From assembly GCA_023424475.1 (NCBI GenBank), contig JAFADX010000121.1, forward strand, positions 34,340 through 98,339: 64,000 nucleotides of DNA, in the 5' to 3' direction. This stretch comes from Pseudomonadota bacterium (GTDB taxonomy: Bacteria; Pseudomonadota; Alphaproteobacteria; Acetobacterales; Acetobacteraceae). The position numbers and the translations under genes are program-made. The notes under the pieces are model-generated. The model made no database searches, was not told the DNA's origin, and saw only the letters and a program-made list of their open reading frames with translations. Positions within the stretch are counted from its first letter, which is position 1. Each line of letters starts with the position of its first letter. Below, one piece after another: positions 1 through 8,311 of this stretch.

Positions 1-763
1 CAAGGAATGGCGCGGCCGCTGGCGCGTCGCGACGCGGGCGGACCGTACCTCGGACGAATATGCGGTCTGGCTGCTGGCGCTGTTCCAGCACGCCGGGATC
101 GACGCGAACCACGTCACCCGCTGCGTCATCGGCACCGTGGTGCCGGCCGCGCTCTACAACCTTCGCCGCCTCTGCCGCGACTGGTTCGACACCGAGCCCC
201 TGATCGCGCGCGCTCCGCTGAACTGGGGATTCGAGATCCGCGTCGACCAGCCGAACGAGGTCGGCGCCGACCGCCTGCTCAACGCGCTCGCCGGCCACCA
301 GCACTATGGCGGCCCGCTGATCGTCATCGACTTCGGCACGGCCACCACCTTCGACGTGGTCGACCATGACGGCGGCTACCTCGGCGGCGTCATCGCCCCG
401 GGCATCAACCTTTCGATCGAGGCGCTGCACCAGGCGGCCGCGCGCCTGCCCCGCATCGGCATCGGACGTCCCCAGGCGGTGATCGGCCGTGCAACCGTGC
501 CCGCCATGCAGTCCGGCATCTTCTGGGGCTATGTCGGGCTGATCGAGGGACTCGTCGCCCGCATCAAGGCGGAGTATGGCAGGCCTCTGAAGGTCATCGC
601 GACGGGCGGCCTCGCGCCGCTCTTCGCCGAAGGCACCCTTGTCATCGAGAAGACCGACCCCGACATCACGCTCGAGGGGCTTCGCCTTCTCGCCGACCGC
701 AACCCGCCACCCGTCTTCCACCACAGCGCGCTGCGTGACCCGCTGAGATCGGATTCCGACTGA
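1..763 (+). CDS. coaX: Type III pantothenate kinase (CoaX), 5' end missing
   Basis: Catalyses the first step of coenzyme A synthesis, ATP plus pantothenate to 4'-phosphopantothenate, in the cytoplasm. The reading frame is open from base 2, so the true start lies upstream of the window. About 253 residues are visible, and a normal CoaX has about 255-260, so probably only some 10-20 N-terminal residues, including the DxGNT phosphate-binding motif, are lost. Visible family marks are the [14 protein letters not shown] stretch near the visible start, NEVGADR with the catalytic Asp, [10 protein letters not shown], and YLGGVIAPG. It ends 5 bp before the RNase J start codon, as in the usual alphaproteobacterial birA-coaX-rnj order, so the two are very likely co-transcribed. 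Confidence 0.95.
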   Translation, partial: KEWRGRWRVATRADRTSDEYAVWLLALFQHAGIDANHVTRCVIGTVVPAALYNLRRLCRDWFDTEPLIARAPLNWGFEIRVDQPNEVGADRLLNALAGHQHYGGPLIVIDFGTATTFDVVDHDGGYLGGVIAPGINLSIEALHQAAARLPRIGIGRPQAVIGRATVPAMQSGIFWGYVGLIEGLVARIKAEYGRPLKVIATGGLAPLFAEGTLVIEKTDPDITLEGLRLLADRNPPPVFHHSALRDPLRSDSD

Positions 764-768
764 ACGAC

Positions 769-2415
769 ATGGATGCCCTATCGGGCGATCTCGCCTTCAT
801 CCCGCTCGGCGGAACTGGCGAGATCGGCATGAACCTCAACGTCTATCGCTGCGACGACGCGCTGCTGGCGGTGGATTGCGGCCTCGGCTTCGCCGGCGCC
901 GACAATCCCGAAGTCGACGTCATGGTGCCGGATCCGGGCTGGCTCGCCGACCGCCGGGACCGGCTGGCCGGGCTCGTCATCACCCATGCGCATGAGGACC
1001 ACATCGGCGCCGTGGCGCATCTCTGGCGCCAGTTGCGCTGCAAGGTGGTCGCGACGCCCTTCGCCGCCGCCGTGCTGACCCGCAAGCTGACCGAGGCCGG
1101 CCTGGTTCATGAGGTGCCGCTGGAGGTGCTGGAGCCCGGGGCGCGGTTCCGCCTCGGCCCCTTCGACTGCGGCTTCATGCCCGTCACCCACTCGGTGCCC
1201 GAGGCCCAGGCGCTGGTGCTGCGCACACGCCACGGCATCGTCCTGCACACCGGCGACTGGAAGCTCGACCCCGACCCGCTGATCGGCCCCCGCACGGACG
1301 AGGCCGCCTTCGCGGCGCTCGGCGAGGAAGGCGTGCTCGCGATGGTCTGCGATTCGACCAACGCGATGGTCGAGGGCCATTCGGGCAGCGAGGCCGATGT
1401 CCGTCGCAACCTCACCGCGCTGATCCGCGGCATCAAGGGCCGCGTCGCGGTGACGGGCTTCGCCTCGAACGTCGCGCGTCTCGAATCCATCGCGCTCGCG
1501 GGCCGGGCGGCGGGCCGTCAGGTTTCGCTGTTCGGCCGCAGCCTGCGCAACATCGAACAGGCGGCGCGCGATTGCGGTTATCTGAAGTCGGCCCCGCCCT
1601 TCGTCCCCGAGGAGGAGGCCGGCTACCTCCCCGATGACGAGATCCTGCTGATCTGCACCGGCAGCCAGGGCGAGCCGCGCTCGGCCATGGCCAAGATCGC
1701 CGAGGACACGCACCCGAACATCGCGCTGGGAGAGGGGGACACCGTGATCTTCTCCTCCCGCCGCATCCCGGGGAACGAGCGCGCCATCCAGCGCGTGCAG
1801 GATGGCCTGGCGCGGCGCGGCTGCCGCGTGATGACGGACGAGGACCACATGGTCCATGTTTCCGGCCACCCCGCGCGCGACGAGCTCAAGCGCCTCTATG
1901 CCCTGGTGAAGCCGCGCTTCGCGGTGCCGGTGCATGGGGAGTGGCGCCACATGCAGGAGCATGCGGCGCTCGCGGCCGAATGCGGCGCGGCGCCCTTCCT
2001 GATCGAGGACGGCGACGTGCTGCGCCTGTCCGGCAACCGGCCGGAGGTCGTGGAGGGCGTGCCGACCGGACGCCTCGCCATCGATGGCGACCGGCTGATC
2101 CCGATCGACGGCAGCCTGCTCGCAGCGCGCCGGCGGATGATGTTCAATGGCGTGGTCATGGCCTCGCTCGCGGTCGACGGACAGGGCAGGGTGCTGGGCA
2201 ACCCGCAGATCTCGGCTCCGGGCCTGTTCGAGACCGGCGACCCGGACCCCGAACTGATCGCCGCCGACCTCCGGCGCGCGGTGGGTGACCTGCCGGCGGC
2301 GCTGCGGCGCGAGGACGACCAGCTGCGCGAGGCGGTGCGCAGCGCCGTCCGCAAGGCCGTCGGGCGCCGGCTGCGCAAGCGACCGACGGTCGAGGTGCAT
2401 CTCCTGCGCGTCTGA
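769..2415 (+). CDS. rnj: Ribonuclease J (metallo-beta-lactamase / beta-CASP RNase)
   Basis: A 548-residue cytoplasmic RNase with 5'-3' exonuclease and endonuclease activity, used in rRNA and mRNA maturation in Alphaproteobacteria. The zinc-binding HxHxDH motif is visible as HAHEDH at residues 73-78, followed by the later metal ligands in PVTHSVPEA and HTGDWKLD. The beta-CASP region carries SRRIPGNE and the VHVSGHPARDEL stretch. The length fits the family (about 550). The start ATG at 769 lies 5 bp after the coaX stop, supporting translational coupling. Downstream, a cluster of short palindromic repeats separates it from the next gene. Long open frames on the opposite strand here are shadows of high-GC codon bias. 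Confidence 0.96.
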   Translation: MDALSGDLAFIPLGGTGEIGMNLNVYRCDDALLAVDCGLGFAGADNPEVDVMVPDPGWLADRRDRLAGLVITHAHEDHIGAVAHLWRQLRCKVVATPFAAAVLTRKLTEAGLVHEVPLEVLEPGARFRLGPFDCGFMPVTHSVPEAQALVLRTRHGIVLHTGDWKLDPDPLIGPRTDEAAFAALGEEGVLAMVCDSTNAMVEGHSGSEADVRRNLTALIRGIKGRVAVTGFASNVARLESIALAGRAAGRQVSLFGRSLRNIEQAARDCGYLKSAPPFVPEEEAGYLPDDEILLICTGSQGEPRSAMAKIAEDTHPNIALGEGDTVIFSSRRIPGNERAIQRVQDGLARRGCRVMTDEDHMVHVSGHPARDELKRLYALVKPRFAVPVHGEWRHMQEHAALAAECGAAPFLIEDGDVLRLSGNRPEVVEGVPTGRLAIDGDRLIPIDGSLLAARRRMMFNGVVMASLAVDGQGRVLGNPQISAPGLFETGDPDPELIAADLRRAVGDLPAALRREDDQLREAVRSAVRKAVGRRLRKRPTVEVHLLRV

Positions 2416-2524
2416 GGCCAGGCGCGACGCCGTCATTTGCCCGCCTCCCGGACGCCGGGCTGGCCCGCAGGTCGAAGCGTCGTGCCCTCCGGATGTGCCA
2501 CCATCCTTTCCGGGCGGCGAAGGA

Positions 2525-2600
2525 AGCGAGAGGGGTTGCCGTGGGCCATGCGAACGGACGCCCCTCCGGGCTTTTGTTCTGGCGAGCATCTTCATCCGCT
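2525..2600. repeat. Rearranged relic of palindromic repeat family A
   Basis: This stretch lies between the rnj stop and a clean A element. Read on the - strand it starts like A (CTAGAGCGG then GATGAAGATGCTCGC) but lacks the 12-bp palindromic core. The remainder resembles the second half of A in inverted orientation (TTGCCGTGGGCCATGCGAACGG on the + strand at about 2536-2557, against TTGCCGTGAGCCAGGGCGAACGG in A). It seems to be a deleted and partly inverted derivative. The rest of the 2416-2600 gap shows nothing recognisable. Confidence 0.45.
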
Positions 2601-2834
2601 CTAGAGATGTTCCCGTTCGCCCCGGCTCACGGCAACGTCTCTAGAGCTCTTTTCGATCAGACGGCACCGGCCCGCACCCCTACCCGGCCATCCAACGACA
2701 GCATCCTGGATGGGTGGCCGGGTGGGGGTGCGGGCCGGTGCCGGTTCCGACAGATCGGAACACGCCCTAGCCCGTTGTTTCTGCGAGCATCTTCACCCGA
2801 TCAGGTGATTCCACCTGATCGGGATCCGCTCTAG
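2601..2834 (-). repeat. Palindromic repeat A (copy A1), interrupted by element B
   Basis: The two outer pieces (2601-2644 and 2771-2834) add up to 108 bp. That is exactly the length of the intact A copies at 25220-25431 counted from CTAG to CTAG. The core at 2796-2823 is a perfect 12-bp inverted repeat, CCCGATCAGGTG - ATTC - CACCTGATCGGG. The termini carry CTAGAGC-type ends. Element B (2641-2770) sits inside, with CTAG on each side. The right edge (CTAG at 2831-2834) is only 8 bp before the ATG of the Sel1 gene, which has no clear ribosome-binding site. Orientation is defined relative to the tandem copies. Confidence 0.85.
2641..2770 (-). repeat. Palindromic repeat B (copy B1), nested in A1
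   Basis: A 130-bp element counted with both flanking CTAG sites. It is a long imperfect hairpin: roughly 2662-2694 pairs with 2707-2742, with the stem rich in CCGGCACCGGCCCGCACCCC. Its ends, read inward, are CTAGGGCGTGTTCCGATC and CTAGAGCTCTTTTCGATC, an imperfect terminal inverted repeat like that of family A. A second copy lies at 9737-9865. Removing B plus one CTAG restores an A element of standard length, so B was inserted with a CTAG duplication. It contains no plausible gene. Confidence 0.85.
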
Positions 2835-2842
2835 GTTGCGGC

Positions 2843-3724
2843 ATGCTCCATGTGGCCATCTGCCGCCTGACGCTGATCGCCGCCCTCTTCACCGCGGCGG
2901 GATGCACGCTGCTCGAAACGCCGCCGACCACCGCCGTGCCGAGCGCGGCGCCGTCCGGCCCGTCGGCGGCCGATCTGCGGGAGGGCGCGCGATTGCGGCG
3001 GGCCGGCCTGGCGCAGCTCGCTCCGCGGCGCGGAAGCGCCGATCCCGATGCAGCGGCGCGACTCATCGACCGGGCCGCGCGGCGCGGCGACCCGGACGCG
3101 CAGCTGATGGTCGCACTCGGCCATCTGAGCGGTGCCGACGGCGCCCGCGATCCTGCGGCGGCCCTGCCCTGGCTGCAGCGTGCGGCCCAGCAGGGACAGC
3201 CCGAGGCGCAGTACCGCCTCGCGCAGATGCTCGAGGCCGGGGAGGGAACCGGCCGCGACGTGGCCTGGGCGGCCGTATGGTTCCAACGCGCGGCGGAGCG
3301 CGGCCATCCGCAGGCGCAGTTCGCGCTGGCCATGCTCCAGGTCGCCGGCGAGGGCACGGCGCGGGACGAGGCGGAGGCCCTGGCGCGCTTCACTATCGCC
3401 CAGCAACGCGGCGTGGCGGTAGCGGCCCGATACCGCCAGGCGCTGCAGGCCCGGGTTCCCGCCGCGACCGCGCGCGACGCCTTGGCGCGCGTCCGGCGCG
3501 AGACGGCCCGTGGCCCTGTTCCCACCGTGGATCGCGCCCTGGTGCGCTTCGCGCAGTCTAGCCTGTCGGCCGAAGGCGCCTTCGCCGGCGCGGTGGACGG
3601 CGTGGACGGGCCGGCGACGCGCGCTGCCCTGAATGCCTTTGCGCGCGGGCAGGGGCTGCCGGCGGGTGCGCCCTATGCGCCTATCGTCATCGACCGGTTG
3701 CGCCGCCTCGCCGCGCGGCGTTGA
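2843..3724 (+). CDS. Sel1-repeat lipoprotein with C-terminal peptidoglycan-binding-like domain
   Basis: A 293-residue predicted lipoprotein. The N-terminus has a short hydrophobic stretch ending in the lipobox TAAGC with Cys21, so processing by signal peptidase II is expected. Residues about 70-195 hold about three Sel1-like repeats, visible as spaced A..W/F.RAA..G...AQ patterns (for example WLQRAAQQGQPEAQYRLA and WFQRAAERGHPQAQFALA). The end, about 230-290, resembles a peptidoglycan-binding_1 fold with DGVDGPATRAALNAF. Such proteins usually scaffold envelope complexes; the specific role is unknown. A repeat element ends 8 bp upstream of the ATG and no Shine-Dalgarno is obvious, so the leader may have been altered by that insertion. 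It is not part of the usual coaX-rnj-proS gene order. Confidence 0.8.
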   Translation: MLHVAICRLTLIAALFTAAGCTLLETPPTTAVPSAAPSGPSAADLREGARLRRAGLAQLAPRRGSADPDAAARLIDRAARRGDPDAQLMVALGHLSGADGARDPAAALPWLQRAAQQGQPEAQYRLAQMLEAGEGTGRDVAWAAVWFQRAAERGHPQAQFALAMLQVAGEGTARDEAEALARFTIAQQRGVAVAARYRQALQARVPAATARDALARVRRETARGPVPTVDRALVRFAQSSLSAEGAFAGAVDGVDGPATRAALNAFARGQGLPAGAPYAPIVIDRLRRLAARR

Positions 3725-3796
3725 TCGGAGGGAGCCCTTGCCGGGCCGGGGGCGGCGGGACTACGCCACTCGCGCCCACGGCAAGGATCGTTCCGC

Positions 3797-4060
3797 ATGA
3801 CCCTCTTCACCGGCTTCGTCGTCTATCTGCTGCTCTGGTGGCTTTCGCTGTTCGTCGTCCTGCCGATCGGCACACGCACGGACCCCGAGGGCGATCCCGA
3901 GGCGGGCGGCTGGCGGGGCACCCCGGTGAAGGTGAACCTCGGCTGGAAGCTGCTGGGAACGACGCTGCTGGCCGGCGCGATCTGGCTCGGTGTCTGGTAC
4001 CTGGTGGAGAGCGACTGGATCTCCTTCCGCACGGGCTACTTCTCGCTGCCCTCCGACTGA
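3797..4060 (+). CDS. DUF1467 family small membrane protein
   Basis: An 87-residue protein with two transmembrane segments (about 5-25 and 52-70) around a polar loop containing TRTDPEGDPEAGGW and GTPVKVNLGWK, which are the family's signature. DUF1467 proteins are conserved in Alphaproteobacteria, typically just upstream of proS, as here. The function is unknown; inner-membrane location is inferred from the hydrophobic segments. It lies 72 bp after the Sel1 gene and is followed by a weak stem plus T-tract (4111-4130). Confidence 0.85.
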   Translation: MTLFTGFVVYLLLWWLSLFVVLPIGTRTDPEGDPEAGGWRGTPVKVNLGWKLLGTTLLAGAIWLGVWYLVESDWISFRTGYFSLPSD

Positions 4061-4110
4061 TCGCGATTTGGGCAGCCAAGGCAGGCATTGGGTAAAAGGA
4101 GCGCAGTCCG

Positions 4111-4130
4111 CGGCTGAACGCCGTTTTTTT
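4111..4130 (+). terminator. Weak intrinsic terminator after DUF1467
   Basis: A short GC stem CGGC (4111-4114), loop TGAAC, GCCG (4120-4123) is followed at once by seven Ts (4124-4130). The stem is only 4-5 bp, so termination may be partial, but the T-run is unusual in this GC-rich sequence. Confidence 0.5.
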
Positions 4131-4135
4131 GATCC

Positions 4136-4276
4136 TGCGCGAAGGTGATTTCCGTTGTTCGCCGAGCCCCGGCCGACCATTCTGGTTCCGGGAAGAGGTT
4201 GGTTCTCTTCCTGCCGTGTGACTGGCGTTTCCTCCCTAAACTTGGGCCGCGACCTCAGGGGCGCGGCCCTTTTTTT
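4136..4276 (+). ncRNA. Candidate small RNA or structured proS leader
   Basis: The 386-bp gap before proS contains no gene. It holds a structured stretch bounded by two T-tract hairpins. From about 4136 the sequence can form a hairpin CCCGGccGACCA - TTC - TGGTTcCGGG (about 4173-4198), a second hairpin GGAAGAG - loop - CTCTTCC (about 4191-4212), and then a strong intrinsic terminator at 4244-4276. A transcript of about 130-140 nt ending there is plausible, either independent or a premature proS leader. It does not match any RNA family I can recognise with confidence; 6S RNA was considered but not supported. The remaining 170 bp up to proS shows no clear element. Confidence 0.35.
4244..4276 (+). 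terminator. Strong rho-independent terminator
   Basis: A perfect 8-bp GC stem GGGCCGCG (4244-4251) and CGCGGCCC (4262-4269) with a 10-nt loop is followed directly by seven Ts (4270-4276). This is the clearest intrinsic terminator in the window. It lies 170 bp upstream of the proS start, which means something ends here before proS begins. Confidence 0.85.
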
Positions 4277-4446
4277 CTCTTAGCGAGAGCCTGTCGCGGT
4301 CTCAAGCATAAAGTGAGCCTGCCTGTGCCTTCTGCGACCGGAAATGTCGCAGCGGCTCGGCAGGCCGCACGCTTGTTTCCCGGGCGGGAAACGTCGGCGG
4401 CCCCTTCCGGCCGCCCCGCCGCATCGCTAGGTTCGCGCCCAATTCC

Positions 4447-5790
4447 ATGACGACCGCCGCGAAGGATCAGACCTTGCGCCTCTCCCGCGCCTTCCTGCCC
4501 ACGCTCAAGGAAACCCCCGCCGAGGCGCAGATCGCCTCGCATCGCCTCATGCTGCGCGCGGGGCTGATCCGGCAGACCTCTGCCGGCATCTATGCCTGGC
4601 TGCCGGCCGGCCTGCGCGTGCTGCGCAAGGTCGAGCAGATCGTGCGCGAGGAACAGGACCGCGCGGGCGCGCAGGAAATCCTGATGCCGACCATCCAGCC
4701 GGCGGAGCTGTGGAAGGAATCCGGCCGCTACGACGACTACGGCAAGGAGATGCTGCGCATCCGCGACCGCCACGAGCGGGAGATGCTGTTCGGCCCGACC
4801 AACGAGGAGATGGTCACCGACATCTTCAAGCAGTTCGCGAAATCGTACCGCGACCTGCCGCGCAACCTCTACCACATCCAGTGGAAGTTCCGCGACGAGG
4901 TGCGCCCGCGCTTCGGCGTCATGCGGGGCCGCGAATTCCTGATGAAGGACGCCTATTCCTTCGATCTCGACAAGGCCGGCGGCGAGCATTCCTACCGGCA
5001 GATGTTCCTCGCCTATCTGCGCACCTTCCAGCGCATGGGCCTGACGGCGGTGCCCATGCGCGCCGACACCGGCCCGATCGGCGGCAAGCTGTCCCACGAG
5101 TTCATCATCCTCGCCGAGACCGGCGAGAGCGGTGTCTTCTACGACGCCGGCTACGAGGAGACCGACTGGGCGGGCTCCGACGTCTCCTATGACGATGTCG
5201 GCGGGCTGAAGACCTTCTTCGACCGCGTGACAGCGAGCTATGCCGCGACCGACGAGATGCACGACGCCGCGGCCTGGGAGCAGGTGCCCGAATCCCGCCG
5301 GCGCGAGGGGCGCGGCATCGAGGTCGGCCACGTCTTCTTCTTCGGCACCAAGTACAGCGAACCGCTCGGGCTGACGGTCGCCGGGCCGGACGGCGCGCCG
5401 GTGGTGCCCGAGATGGGCTCCTACGGCATCGGCGTCTCCCGCCTGGTCGGCGCGCTGATCGAGGCGAACCACGACGAGGCCGGGATCAAGTGGCCCGATC
5501 CCGTGGCGCCCTGGGCCGCGACCATCCTGAACCTGCGCATGGGCGACGCGGCGACGGACGCGATGTGCGAGACGCTCTACGCGCGGCTCGGCGAGGAGGC
5601 GGTCTATGACGACCGCCCGGCCCGCGCGGGCGAGAAGTTCGCCGATGCCGACCTGATGGGCTTCCCCTGGCAGGCCATCGTCGGCCCGCGCGGCGCAGCC
5701 GCCGGCAAGGTGGAACTGAAGCGCCGCGCAACCGGCGAACGCGCCGAGGTGTCGCTCGAGGACGCGGTCGCGAAGATCCGCGGGGACTGA
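4447..5790 (+). CDS. proS: Prolyl-tRNA synthetase, short alphaproteobacterial form
   Basis: Class II aminoacyl-tRNA synthetase that charges tRNA-Pro with proline, cytoplasmic. It has 447 residues, the short form typical of Alphaproteobacteria. The YbaK-type editing insertion found between motifs 2 and 3 in the longer (about 570-residue) bacterial enzyme is absent. Visible marks are [18 protein letters not shown] near 42-59, GPTNEE at 116-121, motif 2 with [19 protein letters not shown] at about 146-164, and motif 3 as [16 protein letters not shown]. The C-terminus holds the anticodon-binding domain. The gene heads the proS-lolC-lolE-lolD run; lolC starts 9 bp after its stop. Confidence 0.97.
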   Translation: MTTAAKDQTLRLSRAFLPTLKETPAEAQIASHRLMLRAGLIRQTSAGIYAWLPAGLRVLRKVEQIVREEQDRAGAQEILMPTIQPAELWKESGRYDDYGKEMLRIRDRHEREMLFGPTNEEMVTDIFKQFAKSYRDLPRNLYHIQWKFRDEVRPRFGVMRGREFLMKDAYSFDLDKAGGEHSYRQMFLAYLRTFQRMGLTAVPMRADTGPIGGKLSHEFIILAETGESGVFYDAGYEETDWAGSDVSYDDVGGLKTFFDRVTASYAATDEMHDAAAWEQVPESRRREGRGIEVGHVFFFGTKYSEPLGLTVAGPDGAPVVPEMGSYGIGVSRLVGALIEANHDEAGIKWPDPVAPWAATILNLRMGDAATDAMCETLYARLGEEAVYDDRPARAGEKFADADLMGFPWQAIVGPRGAAAGKVELKRRATGERAEVSLEDAVAKIRGD

Positions 5791-5799
5791 CGGGGCGGG

Positions 5800-7053
5800 A
5801 TGTTCAACGCCTTCGAGCGCGCGATCGCCTTCCGCTACCTGCGGGCGCGCAAGGGCGAGCGCTTCGTCTCGGTCACGGCGATCTTCTCGCTCGTGGGCAT
5901 CATGCTCGGGGTGGCGACGCTGATCGTCGTCACCTCGGTGATGAACGGCTTCCGCCAGGACCTGATGGCCAGGATCATCGGGCTCAACGGACACCTGACC
6001 GTCCAGCCCGAGCGGGGCCGGGCGCTGGAAGGGCACCAGGCGATCGCCGAGCGCATCGCCGGCCTGCCCGGCGTCGCGCAGGTCGCGCCGGCCGTGGACG
6101 GGCAGGTGCTGCTCTCCAGCCGCGCGGGCGGGGCGGCAGCGGCGCAGTTGCGCGGCCTGCCCCCCGAGGCGCTGCGCGCCCGCCCGGTGCTCGATCAGGG
6201 GCTGCGCTTCGGCGATCTGGCGGCATTCGGCGAAGGCGACACGGCCATCATCGGCGACCGCCTGGCGCAGCGCCTGCGCGTGCAGCCCGGCGATGCGCTG
6301 ACCCTGATCCTGCCGCAGGCCCGTGGCGGCGATTTCACCGCGGCGCCGCGCCAGCGCAGCCTGCGCATCGTCGCCACCTTCCATGTCGGCATGCCGGAAG
6401 TGGACGGCCGGACCCTCTTCGTGCCGCTCCGGACGGCGCAGGCGCTGTTCAACCTCGGCGACGCGGTGAACGAGGTCGAGGTCATGGTGGACGACCCGTC
6501 CACCGTCGCGCCGGTGACCGAGGAGATCCGCGCGGCGCTCGCCGGCCGGCCCCTGCACATCGCCGACTGGCAGCGCACCAATTCGAGCATCTATGCGGCC
6601 GTGCTGATCGAACGGAACGTGATGTTCCTGATCCTCACGCTGATCGTCCTGGTTGCCGCCTTCAACATCATCTCCTCGCTGACCATGCTGGTGAAGGACA
6701 AGGGGCGGGACATCGCCATCCTGCGGACCATGGGCGCGAAGCGCGGAGCGATCCTGCGGATCTTCCTGCTCTGCGGGGCGACGATCGGCTGCGGGGGGAC
6801 GCTGCTGGGATTCGCGCTCGGGCTCGGCATCGCGACGCATTTCGATGCGCTGCGGCGCGCCCTCCTGTGGCTCGAGGAAACGGGGCTGTTCGGCGCCGAG
6901 CTGCGCTTCCTGATCGGCCTGCCATCCGTCGTCGATCCGACGGAAGTCGGGATCATCCTCGCCCTTGGGCTTGGCCTGTCGCTGCTGGCGACGCTGTGGC
7001 CGAGCTGGCGGGCCGCGCGGATCGATCCGGCCGAGGCGCTGCGCCATGGCTAG
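5800..7053 (+). CDS. lolC: Lipoprotein-releasing ABC transporter permease (LolC/LolE family), first copy
   Basis: A 417-residue inner-membrane permease of the LolCDE complex, which extracts lipoproteins from the inner membrane for delivery to the outer membrane. One transmembrane segment near residues 22-45 is followed by a large periplasmic domain. Three C-terminal segments of the FtsX/MacB type follow, preceded by the conserved [18 protein letters not shown]. It begins MFNAFERAIAFRYLRARKGE, the family's N-terminal mark. It lies 9 bp after proS and 7 bp before the second permease, to which it is clearly paralogous. The names lolC and lolE are assigned by order only; the two cannot be told apart functionally from sequence alone. 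Confidence 0.93.
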   Translation: MFNAFERAIAFRYLRARKGERFVSVTAIFSLVGIMLGVATLIVVTSVMNGFRQDLMARIIGLNGHLTVQPERGRALEGHQAIAERIAGLPGVAQVAPAVDGQVLLSSRAGGAAAAQLRGLPPEALRARPVLDQGLRFGDLAAFGEGDTAIIGDRLAQRLRVQPGDALTLILPQARGGDFTAAPRQRSLRIVATFHVGMPEVDGRTLFVPLRTAQALFNLGDAVNEVEVMVDDPSTVAPVTEEIRAALAGRPLHIADWQRTNSSIYAAVLIERNVMFLILTLIVLVAAFNIISSLTMLVKDKGRDIAILRTMGAKRGAILRIFLLCGATIGCGGTLLGFALGLGIATHFDALRRALLWLEETGLFGAELRFLIGLPSVVDPTEVGIILALGLGLSLLATLWPSWRAARIDPAEALRHG

Positions 7054-7060
7054 GGGCGCG

Positions 7061-8311
7061 ATGTTCGGGGCCTTCGAACGCGCGGTCGCGGCGCGCTACC
7101 TGGTGGCGCGCAAGGGCGAGCGCGCCGTCTCGCTCATCGCCGGCTTTTCGCTCGCCGGCATCGCGCTGGGCGTGGCGACGCTGATCGTCGTGCTCTCCGT
7201 GATGGGCGGCTTCCGGCAGGAGCTGCTGTCGCGGATCCTCGGGCTGAACGGCCATCTCGGCGTGGTCATGACCGAGGGACCGTTCCGCGACTATGCCGGG
7301 GCCGCGACGCGCATCCGTGCCCTGCCGCAGGTCGCGCAGGCAGCGCCGACGCTCGAGAGCCAGGTGCTGATCACCACCGATTCCGGCGCTTCCGCCGGCG
7401 CATTGGCGCGCGGCATCGCGCCGGAGGACCTGCGCGCGCGCCGCATCATCGCCGGCAACATCCGCGCCGGCAGCCTCGATGCCTTCGGGGGCGAGGAGGC
7501 GATCGCGATCGGCACGCTGCTGGCGCGGCGCCTCGATGTCGGGGTGGGGGACCGCATCACCCTCGTCTCGCCCGAGGGGCGCGTGACCGTCTTCGGCACC
7601 ATGCCGCGGCTCAAGGCCTATCGCGTGGTCGCGCTCTTCGAGGTGGGGATGCAGGAGTACGACGCCGGCTTCGTCTACATGCCGCTGGCGGCCGCGCAGC
7701 TCTTCTTCCAGCGTCCCGGCATGGTCAGCCAGATCGAGGTCCATCTGCATAGTCCGGACGAGGCCGGGGACGCCGCCGCGGCGATCCGCCGCGCCCTTGC
7801 CGGGCGTCCGGTCAGCGTCCTCGACTGGCAGCGGGCGAACAGCGGCTTCTTCCAGATCGTCGAGGTGCAGCGGAACGTGATGTTCCTGATCCTTGCCCTG
7901 ATCATCCTGGTCGCGGCCTTCAACATCGTCTCCTCGCTGGTCATGCTGGTGAAGGACAAGGGGCGCGACATTGCCATCCTGCGCACCATGGGGGCGGGCA
8001 GGGGGGCGGTGCTGCGCATCTTCCTGCTGTGCGGCGGGGCGATCGGCGGCGTCGGGACGGCGGTGGGCCTCGGGCTTGGCCTCCTCATCTGCGCGAACCT
8101 CGAACGCATCCGCCATGCACTCATGGCAGCAACGGGGGCGACGGTCTTCGATCCCGAGATCTATTTCCTCACGCAGATCCCGGTGGTGGTGAATCCGTGG
8201 GAGGTGGGCCAGGTCGTCGGACTTGGGCTGCTGCTGTCCCTGTTCGCAACCCTGTTCCCGAGCTGGCGCGCGGCCCGGCTCGATCCGGTGGAGGCCCTGC
8301 GCCATGAGTGA
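7061..8311 (+). CDS. lolE: Lipoprotein-releasing ABC transporter permease (LolC/LolE family), second copy
   Basis: A 416-residue paralogue of the preceding permease with the same layout of one N-terminal and three C-terminal membrane segments. The ATG at 7061 ([20 protein letters not shown]) is chosen because it aligns with the start of the first copy and gives nearly the same length. An in-frame ATG at 7046 would overlap lolC, and longer frames are artefacts. The C-terminal third is very similar to the first copy, including the [18 protein letters not shown] block, which suggests tandem duplication or gene conversion. Its stop overlaps the lolD start by 8 bp, so the ATPase is translationally coupled. 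Confidence 0.92.
   Translation: MFGAFERAVAARYLVARKGERAVSLIAGFSLAGIALGVATLIVVLSVMGGFRQELLSRILGLNGHLGVVMTEGPFRDYAGAATRIRALPQVAQAAPTLESQVLITTDSGASAGALARGIAPEDLRARRIIAGNIRAGSLDAFGGEEAIAIGTLLARRLDVGVGDRITLVSPEGRVTVFGTMPRLKAYRVVALFEVGMQEYDAGFVYMPLAAAQLFFQRPGMVSQIEVHLHSPDEAGDAAAAIRRALAGRPVSVLDWQRANSGFFQIVEVQRNVMFLILALIILVAAFNIVSSLVMLVKDKGRDIAILRTMGAGRGAVLRIFLLCGGAIGGVGTAVGLGLGLLICANLERIRHALMAATGATVFDPEIYFLTQIPVVVNPWEVGQVVGLGLLLSLFATLFPSWRAARLDPVEALRHE

Noticed and set aside
778..2595. Long open frame antisense to rnj
   Set aside because: It is His/Arg/Ala-rich with no domain, and mirrors the codon bias of the real gene. The same applies to the long antisense frames over proS-lolC (4255-7047), lolE-lolD and dnaE (10645-14277).
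4068..4095. GCAGCCAAGGCAG resembles the 3' part of the SRP (4.5S) RNA apical region
   Set aside because: The paired GTCAGGTCCGGAAGGAA stretch and the enclosing stem are absent, and the match lies directly after the DUF1467 stop; a chance 13-nt match.
4136..4276. 6S RNA assignment for the structured region before proS
   Set aside because: A 6S-like long closing stem with a central bubble cannot be drawn, and the genomic context is not the usual one; left as an unnamed candidate.
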